DNA of 64,000 bases from Hymenopellis radicata (lineage: Eukaryota; Basidiomycota; Agaricomycetes; Agaricales; Physalacriaceae). The notes under the pieces are model-generated. The model made no database searches. It was not told where the DNA came from and saw only the letters and a list, made by a program, of their open reading frames with translations. Of the stretch, positions 54,741-64,000 are shown piece after piece. Within the stretch, counting starts at the first letter, position 1; each line of letters begins with the position of its first letter. Made by a program: the position numbers and the translations under genes. The stretch covers positions 229,711 through 293,710 of the forward strand of contig JADNRX010000028.1 of the NCBI GenBank assembly GCA_015501595.1. Direction: 5' to 3'.

Positions 54741-55015
54741 GATGCTTGATTCCAAGAACAAAGTCTCTACGAGGACGCGTCAGTAAGGATTTACTGCCGG
54801 AAAAGAGGGCTTACTCTTTTCCCTCCTAGCCGTTAACAAAATTCAAGACGACCTTCTTCCTGTCAACTGCAAAAGGTTGGAAAGAAACTGCGTTAGATTT
54901 ATTGGGCAACTTACAGCGGCTAGGAGGGAGGACCTTGGAGAATGGCTGTCGCACGATAAACTTGAGGCTACCGAGCTTCCTGGCAGATCGTGACGGTAGC
55001 ATGGAAAGAGGTGCC
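53925..55015. repeat. Segmental duplication, unit B (partner 3.19-4.20 kb)
   Basis: Same-orientation partner of 3190-4195, covering the ankyrin-type gene and its upstream region up to 'gtagcatggaaagaggtg'. Sequence beyond 55015 is unrelated to that beyond 4195, giving a sharp breakpoint shared by both copies. Confidence 0.75.
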
Positions 55016-55379
55016 GCCGGAAATCATCGTCCTCGCTGATTCAAGGTGAACGGCTTCACCGGCCCGGATACCGGCGCTGGCTCCGACCTCCACCTCAACC
55101 ACGCTGAACAGTACAAGTACTTCGCTTGCAGCATCGAGTTTGATCCAAACAGTACGTCTTACAACTTCCATATGTTGCTGCTATGCTGATGTACAACCCA
55201 ATAGCCGAAATCGTCGTTTTGGAAGCCGCGCGAAGAGTAAAAGAATCGTGTGGCCTTTCCGACCGCGAAATTGACGCGTCCAACCCTCCTTCCGATGAAG
55301 CTTCTCGAGGATAGTCCGAAGTGGTAACTGCGCAAGTAAGTTACGCTTCCTATCTCTCTACGCGCGCCTATCTAACTTG

Positions 55380-55872
55380 GCTAGAAGACTTAGACGTGTT
55401 GAAACAGACCTTGGACTACTCTCCGGACTTGTTTCCGTGTAAACTTGCTGAAATATGCATGAAGCAACGTCGTGAGGTATTTTATTCTCATCGTCTGTCC
55501 CACAAGAGTCCTGAAATCTTTGGTTTTTACACACCGCGCGGACATTATCCCAGATGAGCAGCCTGCTTCCCAAGAGACCCAGTCGTAAGGCCGCTTTCCA
55601 GATCTTCTAGATATCCGTGACCCATTTGCAATATATTCAGACCGTACGTGTGCATATCGTGGTGACGGAGTTTGCTAACACACCGTCGCAGTGACGCGCC
55701 GTGTTCTCATGACGGACGTTGTGCAGACGATTCATGTCCTTGCTTTGCCAATGGCGCTTACTGCGAAGCTTCTTGTCGATGCGAACACGACCATGTAACG
55801 CTCTTGTGCAATCACAGCAAGGAGGATGCGAACTGCATCCCAGAAGGTGCGTTACTGATGTGCTATCGTTGA
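55380..55872 (+). pseudogene. E(z)-like CXC domain fragment (histone methyltransferase relic)
   Basis: Exon-like segments read 'LDVLKQTLDYSPDLFPCKLA' with 'EICMKQRREVF' and, at 55690-55865, 'CSHDGRCADDSCPCFANGAY' followed by 'CEASCRC' and 'CNHSKEDANC'. The spacing CX5CX4CXCX6CX3CXC matches the pre-SET CXC domain of enhancer-of-zeste-type H3K27 methyltransferases, and 'LDPD..PC.LA..C' precedes it in fungal members. Normally a SET domain follows, but none is visible in 55870-56250, and the frame closes at 55872 or at a donor near 55844. I infer a truncated duplicate. Tesmin-type CXC proteins are an alternative but fit the spacing less well. Confidence 0.5.
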
Positions 55873-55879
55873 ATTGAGA

Positions 55880-57260
55880 TGACGGGGAGCATAGGATATC
55901 GTTTCACGCTCATGAGTTAAATTTCCCTGCCGTCCTTTGCCGTACGAGCTTACTTATTCTGCAGTTAAGACAGGGAAGAGCTTCTGTTTAGTTATGGAGA
56001 TGAATCCTGGTAGGCTGTCGGTCGCATGTGAAGATCAGTGTGAAAAATGCAACGACTGATTATTCTATGATCCCTAGCCCCGCGGTGTCAGTTTGCGAGT
56101 GAGACGCACAGGATCTGGCGCACTCCGTGATCACTGAACAAACCTCCTATGACGCACGGACAGGCCTAGCTAGTCCCCATTCTTTCACTAACCCTTATCA
56201 ACATACTTTTCACCTTCAACATTTCCTCTTTACATGCTTTCATCCTGATGGTCTTCATAAACAATCAACGGCGTAGAGGTCGAAGATTACTCCTGGCCTT
56301 ACCTCAGCCCCACTCCCAAAGACTACGTTTCCAAATATCCTGCTACCCTGAAGACGAAGCCGTTACTCGCCCTGGACGGCGAATGACCCGTTCGAGTTTC
56401 GGTCTATCGATCTCTCTGCCGTCTATCAACGCCTCTAGAGACTGCACCCGGCATACTGGCTGGTCGACCAGCCGCCGAGCCTTCGCCATACGAACCTTGG
56501 GAACACTTTTCTTTACCGCCTTTTGACAAGCAAGGAACCGAGTGCTGCCGCGCCTGGAGGACTGCAGCGTCGGAAGTCTCAGCGGATATCACACGCCCGT
56601 CCCTATGCCCGCCACAGAGTCCCTCTCGAGTGATTCAACTCCTACACCTTCGACAGTAGAGGAGCTTTCTTTCTCTACCATCCCGATCGCACCAGAGAAG
56701 GTGTTCGACAGTTCGCGCTGCCCAGAACGCCGCTCACTCATAGCTCAGGCGATGAAAGCAGCACACCTTTTGGGCAGTATCAGCGGGCCAATACGTTCGA
56801 AACGAGTAAGTCATCCTATTCCAGTATCCCCTTTGTGTTTACTTACGACGAGCTCCAGGTTTACCCATACTCTTGGAAGACTGAACGGCTACATATCCGT
56901 CAGAGCGTTTTTGCGATTTCACAGTTGTGATCTGGCCTGGACATTCTTTTTGTACTCTATCACTTGAATGAAGCAATTTGGTGTTCGTGATTTATTCGGC
57001 CGCCCAACAGCGTATAATGGAACCGCCGCAGCTTGTGCTCCTCGAGCGCTATTATGGACATATCTCTCAGTGCGGCGGTACAGCTATAGCTGTCGAACTC
57101 ACTAGTAGCAGCCTGCAGGAATCTGCGTTCAAGTTGACAACTTACTACAGCTCGGTTTCATCAAACTCGTGTGGGGAGAAGCAAGCACTGATGAAATAAT
57201 ACAACGAGTCGGTCAGCGCGATAAAAATTCAAAAGCAGTACAATAATTGAAAGAGCACAA
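55880..57260. other. Unassigned plus-strand frames
   Basis: 56248-56526 and 56542-56967 are hydrophilic plus-strand frames ('YLSPTPKDYVSKYPATLKTK' in one frame; 'STVEELSFSTIPIAPEKVFD' in another) that could be exons of an unknown gene. An intron with gtaagt near 56812 is plausible. No family recognised. 55880-56240 holds nothing I can name. Confidence 0.25.
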
Positions 57261-57274
57261 TTTCTGTAAATATT

Positions 57275-58475
57275 CTACACCTGCACGCGACACCAATCAA
57301 TCCAATTCCTCCAATCACTCGCTTTCAAGCCACTAATACGCGACTCCTTCACCGGCAGAACAGGTGCGCCTACGTCTGACGCCTCGAGCTCGAGCAGGTC
57401 AAGCGTTATAGCACGCTTGGGGCTGGGATGGTAGAGTTTCGCATCCTGCACCGAAGCGCTATCGTACACCGCTGCTCCAGAACCAGGAGCAATGTTCCTC
57501 GTCCTTCGTCTACCACAATCGACAACGGGATCCTCGGCAGGGTTCCACGCCCCCCACACCGGGTCCGCAGAAGGATTCCATTCCGAACTTGGAGAGGAAG
57601 GCGCGGTGAAGAAGCGCGGTGAGGATGGTTCGAGGTCGTCTAAGGATGGAGATAACGAAATGAGATCCGTATCGACTGGTGAGGGTGACTCGTCAAAGAT
57701 CAGCGGGGGAAGCGAGTGATGCGGGAAGGAAAGCTCGCTCAAGGGCATGCTTCCCTTGCTAGATATGATCTGCATGTATTGGAAAAGCACGTCGATAACA
57801 GCTGTCATCTCGTCCAGATCCGCGGAGTCGTCGTGGGGTATAAGGACCGTCAGACGAGATATGTCCACCAAGTAGTCCTCCCACTCGGTATGTCCGATTT
57901 GGATAGTTCCCGTGTAGGGTGAAGCGACAGCGTTCATCAGATTCTGCCTCACGATCTTGTACTCGGAAAGAGTATTTAAGCCAGAAATTTCAAGCCTGAA
58001 CACGGTTTAGCCTCTAATCAATGACAACAGACGACATTCGAACTCACTGTTGCGCGTCGCTGAGCTCGACATCACTCGTTATGCAAAGCAATAAGGAAGA
58101 ATACTCTCATCGTCATCGCAAGCTCTTGAACGTCCCCAGTCAGGCCCACGTTCAGCCCACCAAGTAATGTGGTGCGAGAGTAGAAGCGGAGGGCAAACAC
58201 GAGCATCTGCATGATGGTCAAAGGCGTCTGGTGTGGAGAACAGACGAGTTCATAGCCTGGGACGAAGACAGCTCTGTAGTGTGGCGACAATACGAAATCC
58301 CTAAATTCTCATGAATGAGAGAAGGGCACGAAACAGAAGAAATGAACACGGACACGACTTTGGCATCATCATCGATGCCGGATGCGATGGCGAATACAAC
58401 GGGACTTAGCCAGTTGGCTAAGGTTTTATAGGTAGCCTCGGTTTGAAAAGCGGGCGAGTGCAAACGAGTCGACAT
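57275..58475 (-). pseudogene. Family X copy 3, nearly full length
   Basis: Exons 58475-58354, 58300-58048 and 57995-57275. ATG 58475 starts 'MSTRLHSPAFQTEATYKTLA', followed by 'NWLSPVVFAIASGIDDDAK'. Exon 2 has 'SPHYRAVFVPGYELVCSPHQ' and a Leu/Phe-rich helix. Exon 3 has 'GLNTLSEYKIVRQNLMNAVA', 'IGHTEWEDYLVDISRLTVLI', 'MPLSELSFPHHSLPP', 'GRRRTRNIAPGSGAAVYDS' and ends 'DWRNWIDWCRVQV'. This is the reference for the family. One lesion is visible: at the end of exon 2 'IALHNE' runs into TGA, whereas copy 1 reads on to a splice site; a one-base shift restores 'DVELSDAQ' and the gtgagt donor. Outside this spot the frame is open. A TATA-like ttatata lies about 90 bp upstream of the ATG. Total length would be about 360 aa. 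No domain recognised. Confidence 0.65.
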
Positions 58476-58559
58476 CGTGCAATATGGCGACGGGAGGAAT
58501 CTTTGTGTGGTTAAGCGGGTCGTGGGGGATGAAAAGATACCCACCACTCGCCAGAGCCA

Positions 58560-59269
58560 TCGTTTATATACGTCGCGTCCACACTTTGGCGGTCAAAGGG
58601 TGTCTTGCGTAATCAAAGCCAAAGAGCAGACAATGGCCCAGTGGCGCAGATTCAGGGCCAGGCTGCCAGATGGCATACAGGCCTTGGATTTCGGCCCTTT
58701 GACCACTAGCTGAATATTTTTAGTAGGATCGGCGGACTGCGACAAGGTGTAGACAAAACGACTTACGGGAGAGTTTTCATGTCGACAATGATAAAGCGAG
58801 TCGGCGTGGATTCCGGGCGCTAACAAAGAGGGTGACGCTCATCATTATTGAATACCGTCAAATTGCTTGTCGAATTGGAGAACAAAGCGTGCGCGCGCAT
58901 CGCTTTGACCAGCTTGGACCGCTTTTTATTGGTTCCTGACGATCAGGCCTGGACTCGCTGCATTCTTGAGGTGATCGCTTTCAAAAGCTCAAAAGCTACT
59001 TACTGTGTCCTTCAATAGCGCTATCGTTCGAGGTGTATGCGCCCTAGATGAAGGTTGGTGAAGAGAGGTGTTACATCATAGGGATCACTGCTCTTCGGAA
59101 CTTCCCGCCTCTTGCCATCGCCTCCCATCCAACAATTTGCTCGACGAGTCCGGCTCAGGCTGTGTACAGGTCAATTCAACACTGATTCCCTGAGGCCATC
59201 ATGATCTCACGCCGAGTATAGTTCAATGCGGAAGACAGAACACAGCATCGCTTTGATCACTGCACAATC
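58560..59269. other. Intergenic, no gene seen
   Basis: Short frames without motifs, plus the probable promoter of the minus-strand family X copy. The 8-bp target duplication of the MITE lies at 59262-59269. Confidence 0.3.
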
Positions 59270-59822
59270 AGGCCCCGGGAAGCTCCCCTAGACCGCCGGC
59301 GAAAAATTGAATATTTGAGGGCCAAAATGAGCAAAAATCACGGCCAAAAATTGAATATTTGAGGCTCTGGCAGCCAGAAGTCCAGCCACAATTTGAATAT
59401 TTTACATGAGGACAAAGACCCCAAGCACAACTTCAAACAGTACCATGGTCTAGTGGTTGAGCTGGACAGTGTCTTATGTTTTTATTTTCTCGCTCGTAGG
59501 TTCGAATCGCCATGCTCCATTCTACGGCGATATGAGTCATGCCATCGGGCCGGCTTTCATTTTGGAAGTTTTCATCAGACCACGACTAATGACTGCACGA
59601 CTCGCGCTTCCAGAACACACGCGTCGCAAGATAGATTAGGTTTTGTGGCGACGAAATGACCTACAACGCCGCCTAGAAGCGATTTTTCAAGGCGCGTGAC
59701 AGACGTGACGATGTGTGACACCCCCGGCCATTTTTGAATATTTGAGGCCCTCTGAGAGCCAAAAAATTGAATATTTGAGGCTCTGAGGCTGGCCGGCGGT
59801 CTAGGGGAGCTTCCCGGGGCCT
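59270..59822. mobile_element. 553-bp MITE, perfect 31-bp TIRs, 8-bp TSD
   Basis: 59270-59300 (starting aggccccgggaagctcccct) is the exact reverse complement of 59792-59822. The flanks carry gcacaatc twice (59262-59269 and 59823-59830). Inside both ends 'ttgaatatttgaggc' is repeated several times (around 59306, 59351, 59390, 59738, 59767), a subterminal repeat. The 8-bp duplication suggests a hAT-type mover. Perfect termini indicate a young insertion. A tRNA-like pol III promoter lies in the middle. No coding capacity. Confidence 0.9.
59446..59508 (+). promoter_or_regulatory. tRNA-like pol III promoter (A and B box) in MITE
   Basis: The A-box match tggtctagtgg is at 59446-59456 and a consensus B box ggttcgaatc at 59499-59508, 42 bp apart, in tRNA order. 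The flanking sequence does not fold into a proper T-arm or acceptor stem, so it is not a functional tRNA. It looks like a tRNA-derived (SINE-type) segment within the MITE. Confidence 0.6.
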
Positions 59823-59829
59823 GCACAAT

Positions 59830-60404
59830 CAGCTTCTGAACATTCCACTGTGAGTAAAATTGAACACAAGCGATTAGCAGCGTTCATTGTGCGCTTGACC
59901 CTGTTTTGTCCCTTTGTTGCGACGCGTTTTTAAATTTGAAGCATTGGACTAAGAAACCCTCAGGTACATACCGTCTTCCCAATCAGCTTCTTCCGGCGAC
60001 GATGCTTTACCTGTTAGTTCTTGGTTGATTTCGCCCAACCGGCACGCCTTACCAGGAATTGATCTAGAGAACTGACATCGTATCATCAAATCATGATGCC
60101 CCGCTTCCTGGACGACCTCTTATCGATAACCCTCCCAGAACAGCTAAAATGTCCCCGGTTTGACATAGAAGCTTGATTGTTTCAGCGTGATTCTTTCCAC
60201 TCTACTCGCACACGCAATTCATCGGAGTACTGTCGAGGGAAACATTTAGACCTTCCCCTCGACTGATGATCTTTCACCGGCGAACAGCGTTCTTCTAGTT
60301 GCCTCCGGAATACTGGCTCTCTCCCAGTCCCTGGCGTAATGCTGATATAAGGATGGCTCGTGGGGCTGTGGCCCCAACTACTCCACTGGCACGCTTCCCT
60401 TCTC
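59830..60404. other. Intergenic, no gene seen
   Basis: No recognisable coding sequence. It contains the 5' flank of the membrane protein gene. Confidence 0.3.
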
Positions 60405-61595
60405 ATGTCCGCCAACGACGCGCAGCCACTCTCCGAACAATACGGACTGAACGAAGCGGGCGTCAAATACGTCCTCTCCACCACGCTCAACACCTTCTGC
60501 TTTGTGGTATATACCGGCGTATACATCCTTTCGATGTATCAAATCCGTACGTCCCTCCTCTTCATCTTAGCGTTGCAGATTTCTCATGATTCTGGTGTAA
60601 TCAGTGTTCACCTCGCGCCAGAGAATCGTCTTCAATAAGCAGCGGAAAGCGCTGGCGGGCACAATCACGCTCCTCTGGGCAATCTTGACCATGCGCGTGG
60701 GCTGTGTGTGGCATTTCCTCAACGCCACGTTCATCGATGCCGCTGCTACGCGAGAAGACGAGTTCGTGTGGATGTACGGTCCTCGTGGACCCGTACCCGT
60801 TGAGACCTTCGGGTCAGTCACTTTGTTTGCGATGATACTCGTGGCAGATTTGATAATGGTCAGTGCTCTCCGGCCTTCTATTGAACACTGACCATCGTTT
60901 GGTAGATTTGGCGGTCATGGGCAATATACGCGCGCAGTTGGACAGCAATCGTCCTCCCGATACTCACCATGACCACAGGCTCGGGTAAGCGACCGTATCC
61001 CCTCCTTCAGAAGAGTTGATTAAGAGCCGTACAGCCGCTGTCAGTATACAACTCAGCCTCGACTACCTCCCCGCTCCCAGCGACGAAGCATTCGAAGTCG
61101 GTGATATTCCTCTACTGTGGAAGATCGACTGGAACACGATCTACTTTGCCATGATCGTCGTGACGAATTCGCTGTGTACGCTCTTGATCGTTGGGCGGAT
61201 TATCTTCCTTATAGGGTGGCGCCCAGCTTTGAAGACGTATCGCGGTATCGTGACCATCATACTGGAATCGGCGCTCTTATATTCGGGCGCGTTCATTATT
61301 CGTATCGGCATGGTGACCTCTCTCGATGAGGATAGCTGGAACAGTTCGTCGTTGTATGTGGACGCATTGCTTCCTTCAATCACGGTATGCCGTCCATCAT
61401 TATGTGATCGTAGAACTGTCTTAACATGTTCGGCAGTGCCTAGCCCCAACGCTGGTTATCGTCCTAGTACTCGCAGGTCACAGCACTCCCGCTGTTAGTC
61501 ATATCAGTCCGCCAAGTTCTCTACCACCGAAGCCGCTTCCCGAAGGAACATTGGACTCCCGAGTGCATTTCATCAGGAAAATGGTCCTTTGGTAG
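60405..61595 (+). CDS. Seven-helix membrane protein (fungal orphan receptor-like)
   Basis: Exons 60405-60546, 60605-60858, 60906-60984, 61011-61384 and 61437-61595 join in phase to 336 codons. Hydrophobic segments in order: 'LNTFCFVVYTGVYILSM', 'LAGTITLLWAILTMRVGCVW', 'VTLFAMILVADLIMIWRSWA', 'WTAIVLPILTMTTG', 'IYFAMIVVTNSLCTLLIVG', 'GIVTIILESALLYSGAFII' and 'LAPTLVIVLVLAG', seven in all. The motifs 'IWRSWAIY', 'N.LCTLLIV.RI' and 'ILESALLYS' are typical of a large basidiomycete-specific family of seven-helix proteins often annotated as hypothetical or GPCR-like; no ligand is known. The N-terminus is outside by analogy. One joint needs a very short intron (60985-61010, 26 nt). Otherwise the gene is clean. 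Confidence 0.75.
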
Positions 61596-61599
61596 TTAC

Positions 61600-63770
61600 C
61601 AATGATTAGCTGTTAAATACCGCAAAGCGATAAATACATCAAGTATCTGACTTACCGAGTTGTCGAGTAATTACGCCGGTCCCCTTCAAGTTTTACTGCA
61701 CATCACGATTATTACTGCTGCTTTATCAACAATTCTGCCCCCATTCCGCAGGGTTTCTCTTTGATTTCCAAGGTATTTAAATCATTTCCCAAGCAGAAGA
61801 TGATATTAAACAGTAGCCCAAGGGCGCTTTATTGAATGAGAGTAAAGACGGTGCAGGTAGACTATGTAAGGATCGAGACCGGGACGGAAGAAGTACAAGG
61901 TATAGATCAATCAATCACGGCCGTACACAAGGGAGACGCCAAGTCAACGACATACACACGATACGGTAACTATGAGGGTGGCCATGTGGCAGCAGCGTCT
62001 TCGTTGTGCGTATAGACGTCTGCACCTAAGTAGGAAAGGGCACTATGAGCAGGCACAATGGTTGTCATTGAACGGACAGCTTACAGTTGCGTGATTTAAA
62101 TCCTCATAGGAAGCTTCTGCTCGTCCATATAAAGTCATCATTGAAGTGGAGGTCATATGCGCGTCGTCGTCGGTTGGTCCAGGGGTTGTCATTGTTATGG
62201 CGTGTTCATCGTGCAGCTTCGGGGTGTCCTCGTCAGTATCGGAAGTATCGTTAACGGGTGTCGTAGGGGTCGTCCTGATAGTTGTGGTGACGCCACTGGA
62301 GTCGTTTTGCGGATTGTCTGGGATGCAGGGAAGGGTCGTGCTTGCGGTTCTGGGTGAGCGTTCCCATCAAGATAGTATTAGGCGAGTGTCGGCGACATGG
62401 CGTTCGTGGTTGTCTTGGTTCCCGTCGAGCGTCGGAGTCCTGAGCGATGACGACTTCTTCATTGTGGTTGCACGGGCGCAGCGGGCGTAGTCGTCGCTAT
62501 GCGAACAGCGTGCTGGCAGGTGCAATTCTTGGGTGCATCGTCGTTGTTGAGTTGGCGGGCATCCTGTCACATGGTCGAACCCGCCAAGCTGCAGCACAAG
62601 TCACTACAATGACAGCGCAGAAAGCAAGAAAACGCGCCGTATCTGAACATGGCACATGCAGCCACGACATAACTACAAGCGCCACGGATGCCAGGGCAAA
62701 TAGGGGAGTCAGAGGGGAGTTCAGTAATCGTTGTGGTAAGAAGACAAGAGGTGTTGATCCATGTTTGGACTTGGTTCGTTTTGATCTGGCTCTATCGGGT
62801 CGAACGGTCCGCTGCGGAGTTTGAAACGCACTTGTGTGATTTCGTTTCTTTGTTCCGCAGCGAGGCTGCCGCATTCAAGGCAGAGTATCTTGCTCATTAT
62901 TTCTACTCATACCTTGCTTTGCAACTGCCACCTTTTGAATTTATTGCTTGGTTCAGCATATATGTAAACAGTCGGAACCAACGCCCTTGTCGGCCGCCTC
63001 GCCGGCGTCGAGTAAGTATGATTTTGGAGCTGACAGCGTCAAGCTCTAGGTTGGTCGTCAGCATTATCAGGAAGACAAGACCCGACATCTACTCACTGTT
63101 GATGTAGTCCCTATGGACAAGGTCAGCTCGTCGTCAGCTGTGATACTACGTTCACATACTCCATGCCCTGGCCCCTCACTGACGATGAACAATGTCAAAT
63201 CCGCACCGAGTTTCCTCGTGGATGCTTACAAGTGCTGCAGCTAAAGATGGCGGTGTCATACCCGGTCATCGGCGGTCAAAATGTTCTTGGTCGAAGCCGT
63301 GCCCTTAGTTTCTACACTAACCTGCGAACTTTCTTCAATTTCTGTTGATAATTGTACAGCGGTCATGCCTGATTCAAGTAATATTGGAGATTTATCAGTA
63401 ATTACAAGAGATAGCAAGACTACTGCACATTTCGATAAATATCTAAACTTTCTCGGGACATTATCAGGGGGGCATTTTCCTGATGTTTGCGAGCGTCAAT
63501 CCGACAACTGACCTGGAAAGGAATCTGGACGAGTCATACGAGCTGAGCCTCGTATCACGAGACGAGCCAGATGTGAAGAAGGTAATCGCGATGTAGATCG
63601 GAACATACGCCACGGACAGCATTTTATAGGTTAATTCCCTGTCGATCTGGTCGGGGGGTGGAATAAGGTAGTGCAAAATGGAACGAGGTCGTTAGGATGT
63701 ATTTGAGGGTGGGGGTTCCCGAATAGGTAAATTCTACCTGCCGTTCTATACAGAGTACGACAGAAGTGAT
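61600..63770. other. No confident gene; weak Ser/Thr- and Val-rich frames
   Basis: 62146-62490 (+) is Val/Ser-rich, and its opposite strand is Thr/Pro-rich in another frame, suggesting a stalk-type glycoprotein exon on the minus strand ending near 62040. At 62497-62874 the minus strand has a short hydrophobic segment ('LFALASVALVVMSWLHVPC') that could be a membrane anchor or signal. Nothing can be assigned. 62900-63700 has only short frames. Confidence 0.25.
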
Positions 63771-63773
63771 AAG

Positions 63774-64000
63774 TTACAAACCGAACATCATATCAAGCAA
63801 ACATCGACAAGCACGCGCCTCATTCCGACACAATCCTATCCACAGTATCCAAACAGCGATCCAACCAACTCCTCCAGAACCCGTTATCTCGTTCCTCCGA
63901 CTCAACCTGCACCAGTTCTTTTCCCTCCGCAGCCATAGCCTCGAGCTCAATGAAATCAATTTCAATCTCGCGTTTCGGCTGTGGTTGAAACAAATGCAGC
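63774..64000 (-). CDS. Family X copy 4, C-terminal part (runs off the edge)
   Basis: The minus strand at the right edge reads 'LHLFQPQPKREIEIDFIELE' and then 'NGFWRSWLDRCLDTVDRIVS', stop at about 63822. This matches the end of the 57-kb copy, where 'PKRAITLDLLELEA' and 'DWRNWIDWC' occupy the same positions. Only the last 60 or so codons are in the window, so I cannot say whether the gene is intact. Confidence 0.6.
   Translation of the reverse strand, partial: CICFNHSRNARLKLISLSSRLWLRREKNWCRLSRRNEITGSGGVGWIAVWILWIGLCRNEARACRCLLDMMFGL

Noticed and set aside
59446..59508. A functional tRNA gene
   Set aside because: A and B boxes match, but the flanks do not form a T-stem or acceptor stem, so I call it a tRNA-like promoter only.

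Overview
The window looks like a piece of an Agaricomycete (mushroom-forming basidiomycete) genome. Genes are split by many 45-70 nt GT-AG introns. The families seen are typical of that group: BCS1-like AAA ATPases, F-box proteins, BTB/POZ proteins, a seven-helix membrane protein, fungal SRA-YDG and ankyrin proteins. Non-LTR and TIR transposons are frequent. There are no operons and I see no clear functional tRNA or rRNA. It reads as an accessory, repeat-rich region: few genes are clearly intact, and most recognisable ones are duplicated, truncated, frameshifted or interrupted.

Layout. 0-1.8 kb: first copy of a dispersed gene family (called family X here; further copies near 47 kb, 57-58 kb and at the right edge). 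2.4-3.1 kb: SRA-YDG gene part (minus). 3.2-4.2 kb: decayed copy of an ankyrin-type gene whose better copy lies at 53.9-54.7 kb. 6.4-6.9 kb: exons of a probable surface protein. 11.5-12.6 kb: F-box-like pseudogene. 14.3-16.9 kb: BCS1-type AAA ATPase with several frameshifts. 18.3-19.3 kb: probable C2H2 finger gene. 20.3-20.9 kb: small intact gene resembling the fungal DUF7770 group.

21.3-31.8 kb holds the most striking object. A 10,474-bp DNA transposon (21312-31785) sits inside a gene for an endonuclease/exonuclease/phosphatase-fold protein with a jacalin-like tail. The two halves of that gene meet in frame across a 9-bp target-site duplication. The element has imperfect terminal inverted repeats, 24-bp-period subterminal arrays, an inner pair of inverted 146-bp tandem arrays, an apparently intact 7-exon gene for an unrecognised 616-aa protein, a BTB/POZ gene and smaller genes. 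It has itself been invaded by two copies of a TA-flanked MITE family, a hAT-like element inside one of those, and a 666-bp element with an 8-bp duplication. I find no recognisable transposase in it.

33.0-35.3 kb: an intact five-exon gene for a 660-aa protein with three CX2C...H...C modules. 35.4-40.9 kb: mostly weak or unassigned sequence. 41.1-43.1 kb: an intact unrecognised three-exon gene (about 614 aa). 45.3-46.0 kb: fragment of a D-amino-acid-oxidase-like flavoprotein. 48.6-53.4 kb: a LINE retrotransposon with endonuclease, RNase H and reverse transcriptase in that unusual order; its 3' end lies directly in a carboxylesterase exon. 55.3-55.9 kb: fragment of an E(z)-like CXC protein. 59.27-59.82 kb: a 553-bp MITE with perfect 31-bp inverted repeats that carries a tRNA-like pol III promoter. 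60.4-61.6 kb: an intact seven-helix membrane protein gene.

The genes do not form one pathway. What ties the window together is repeated transposon invasion, segmental duplication and gene decay around a few apparently intact genes.
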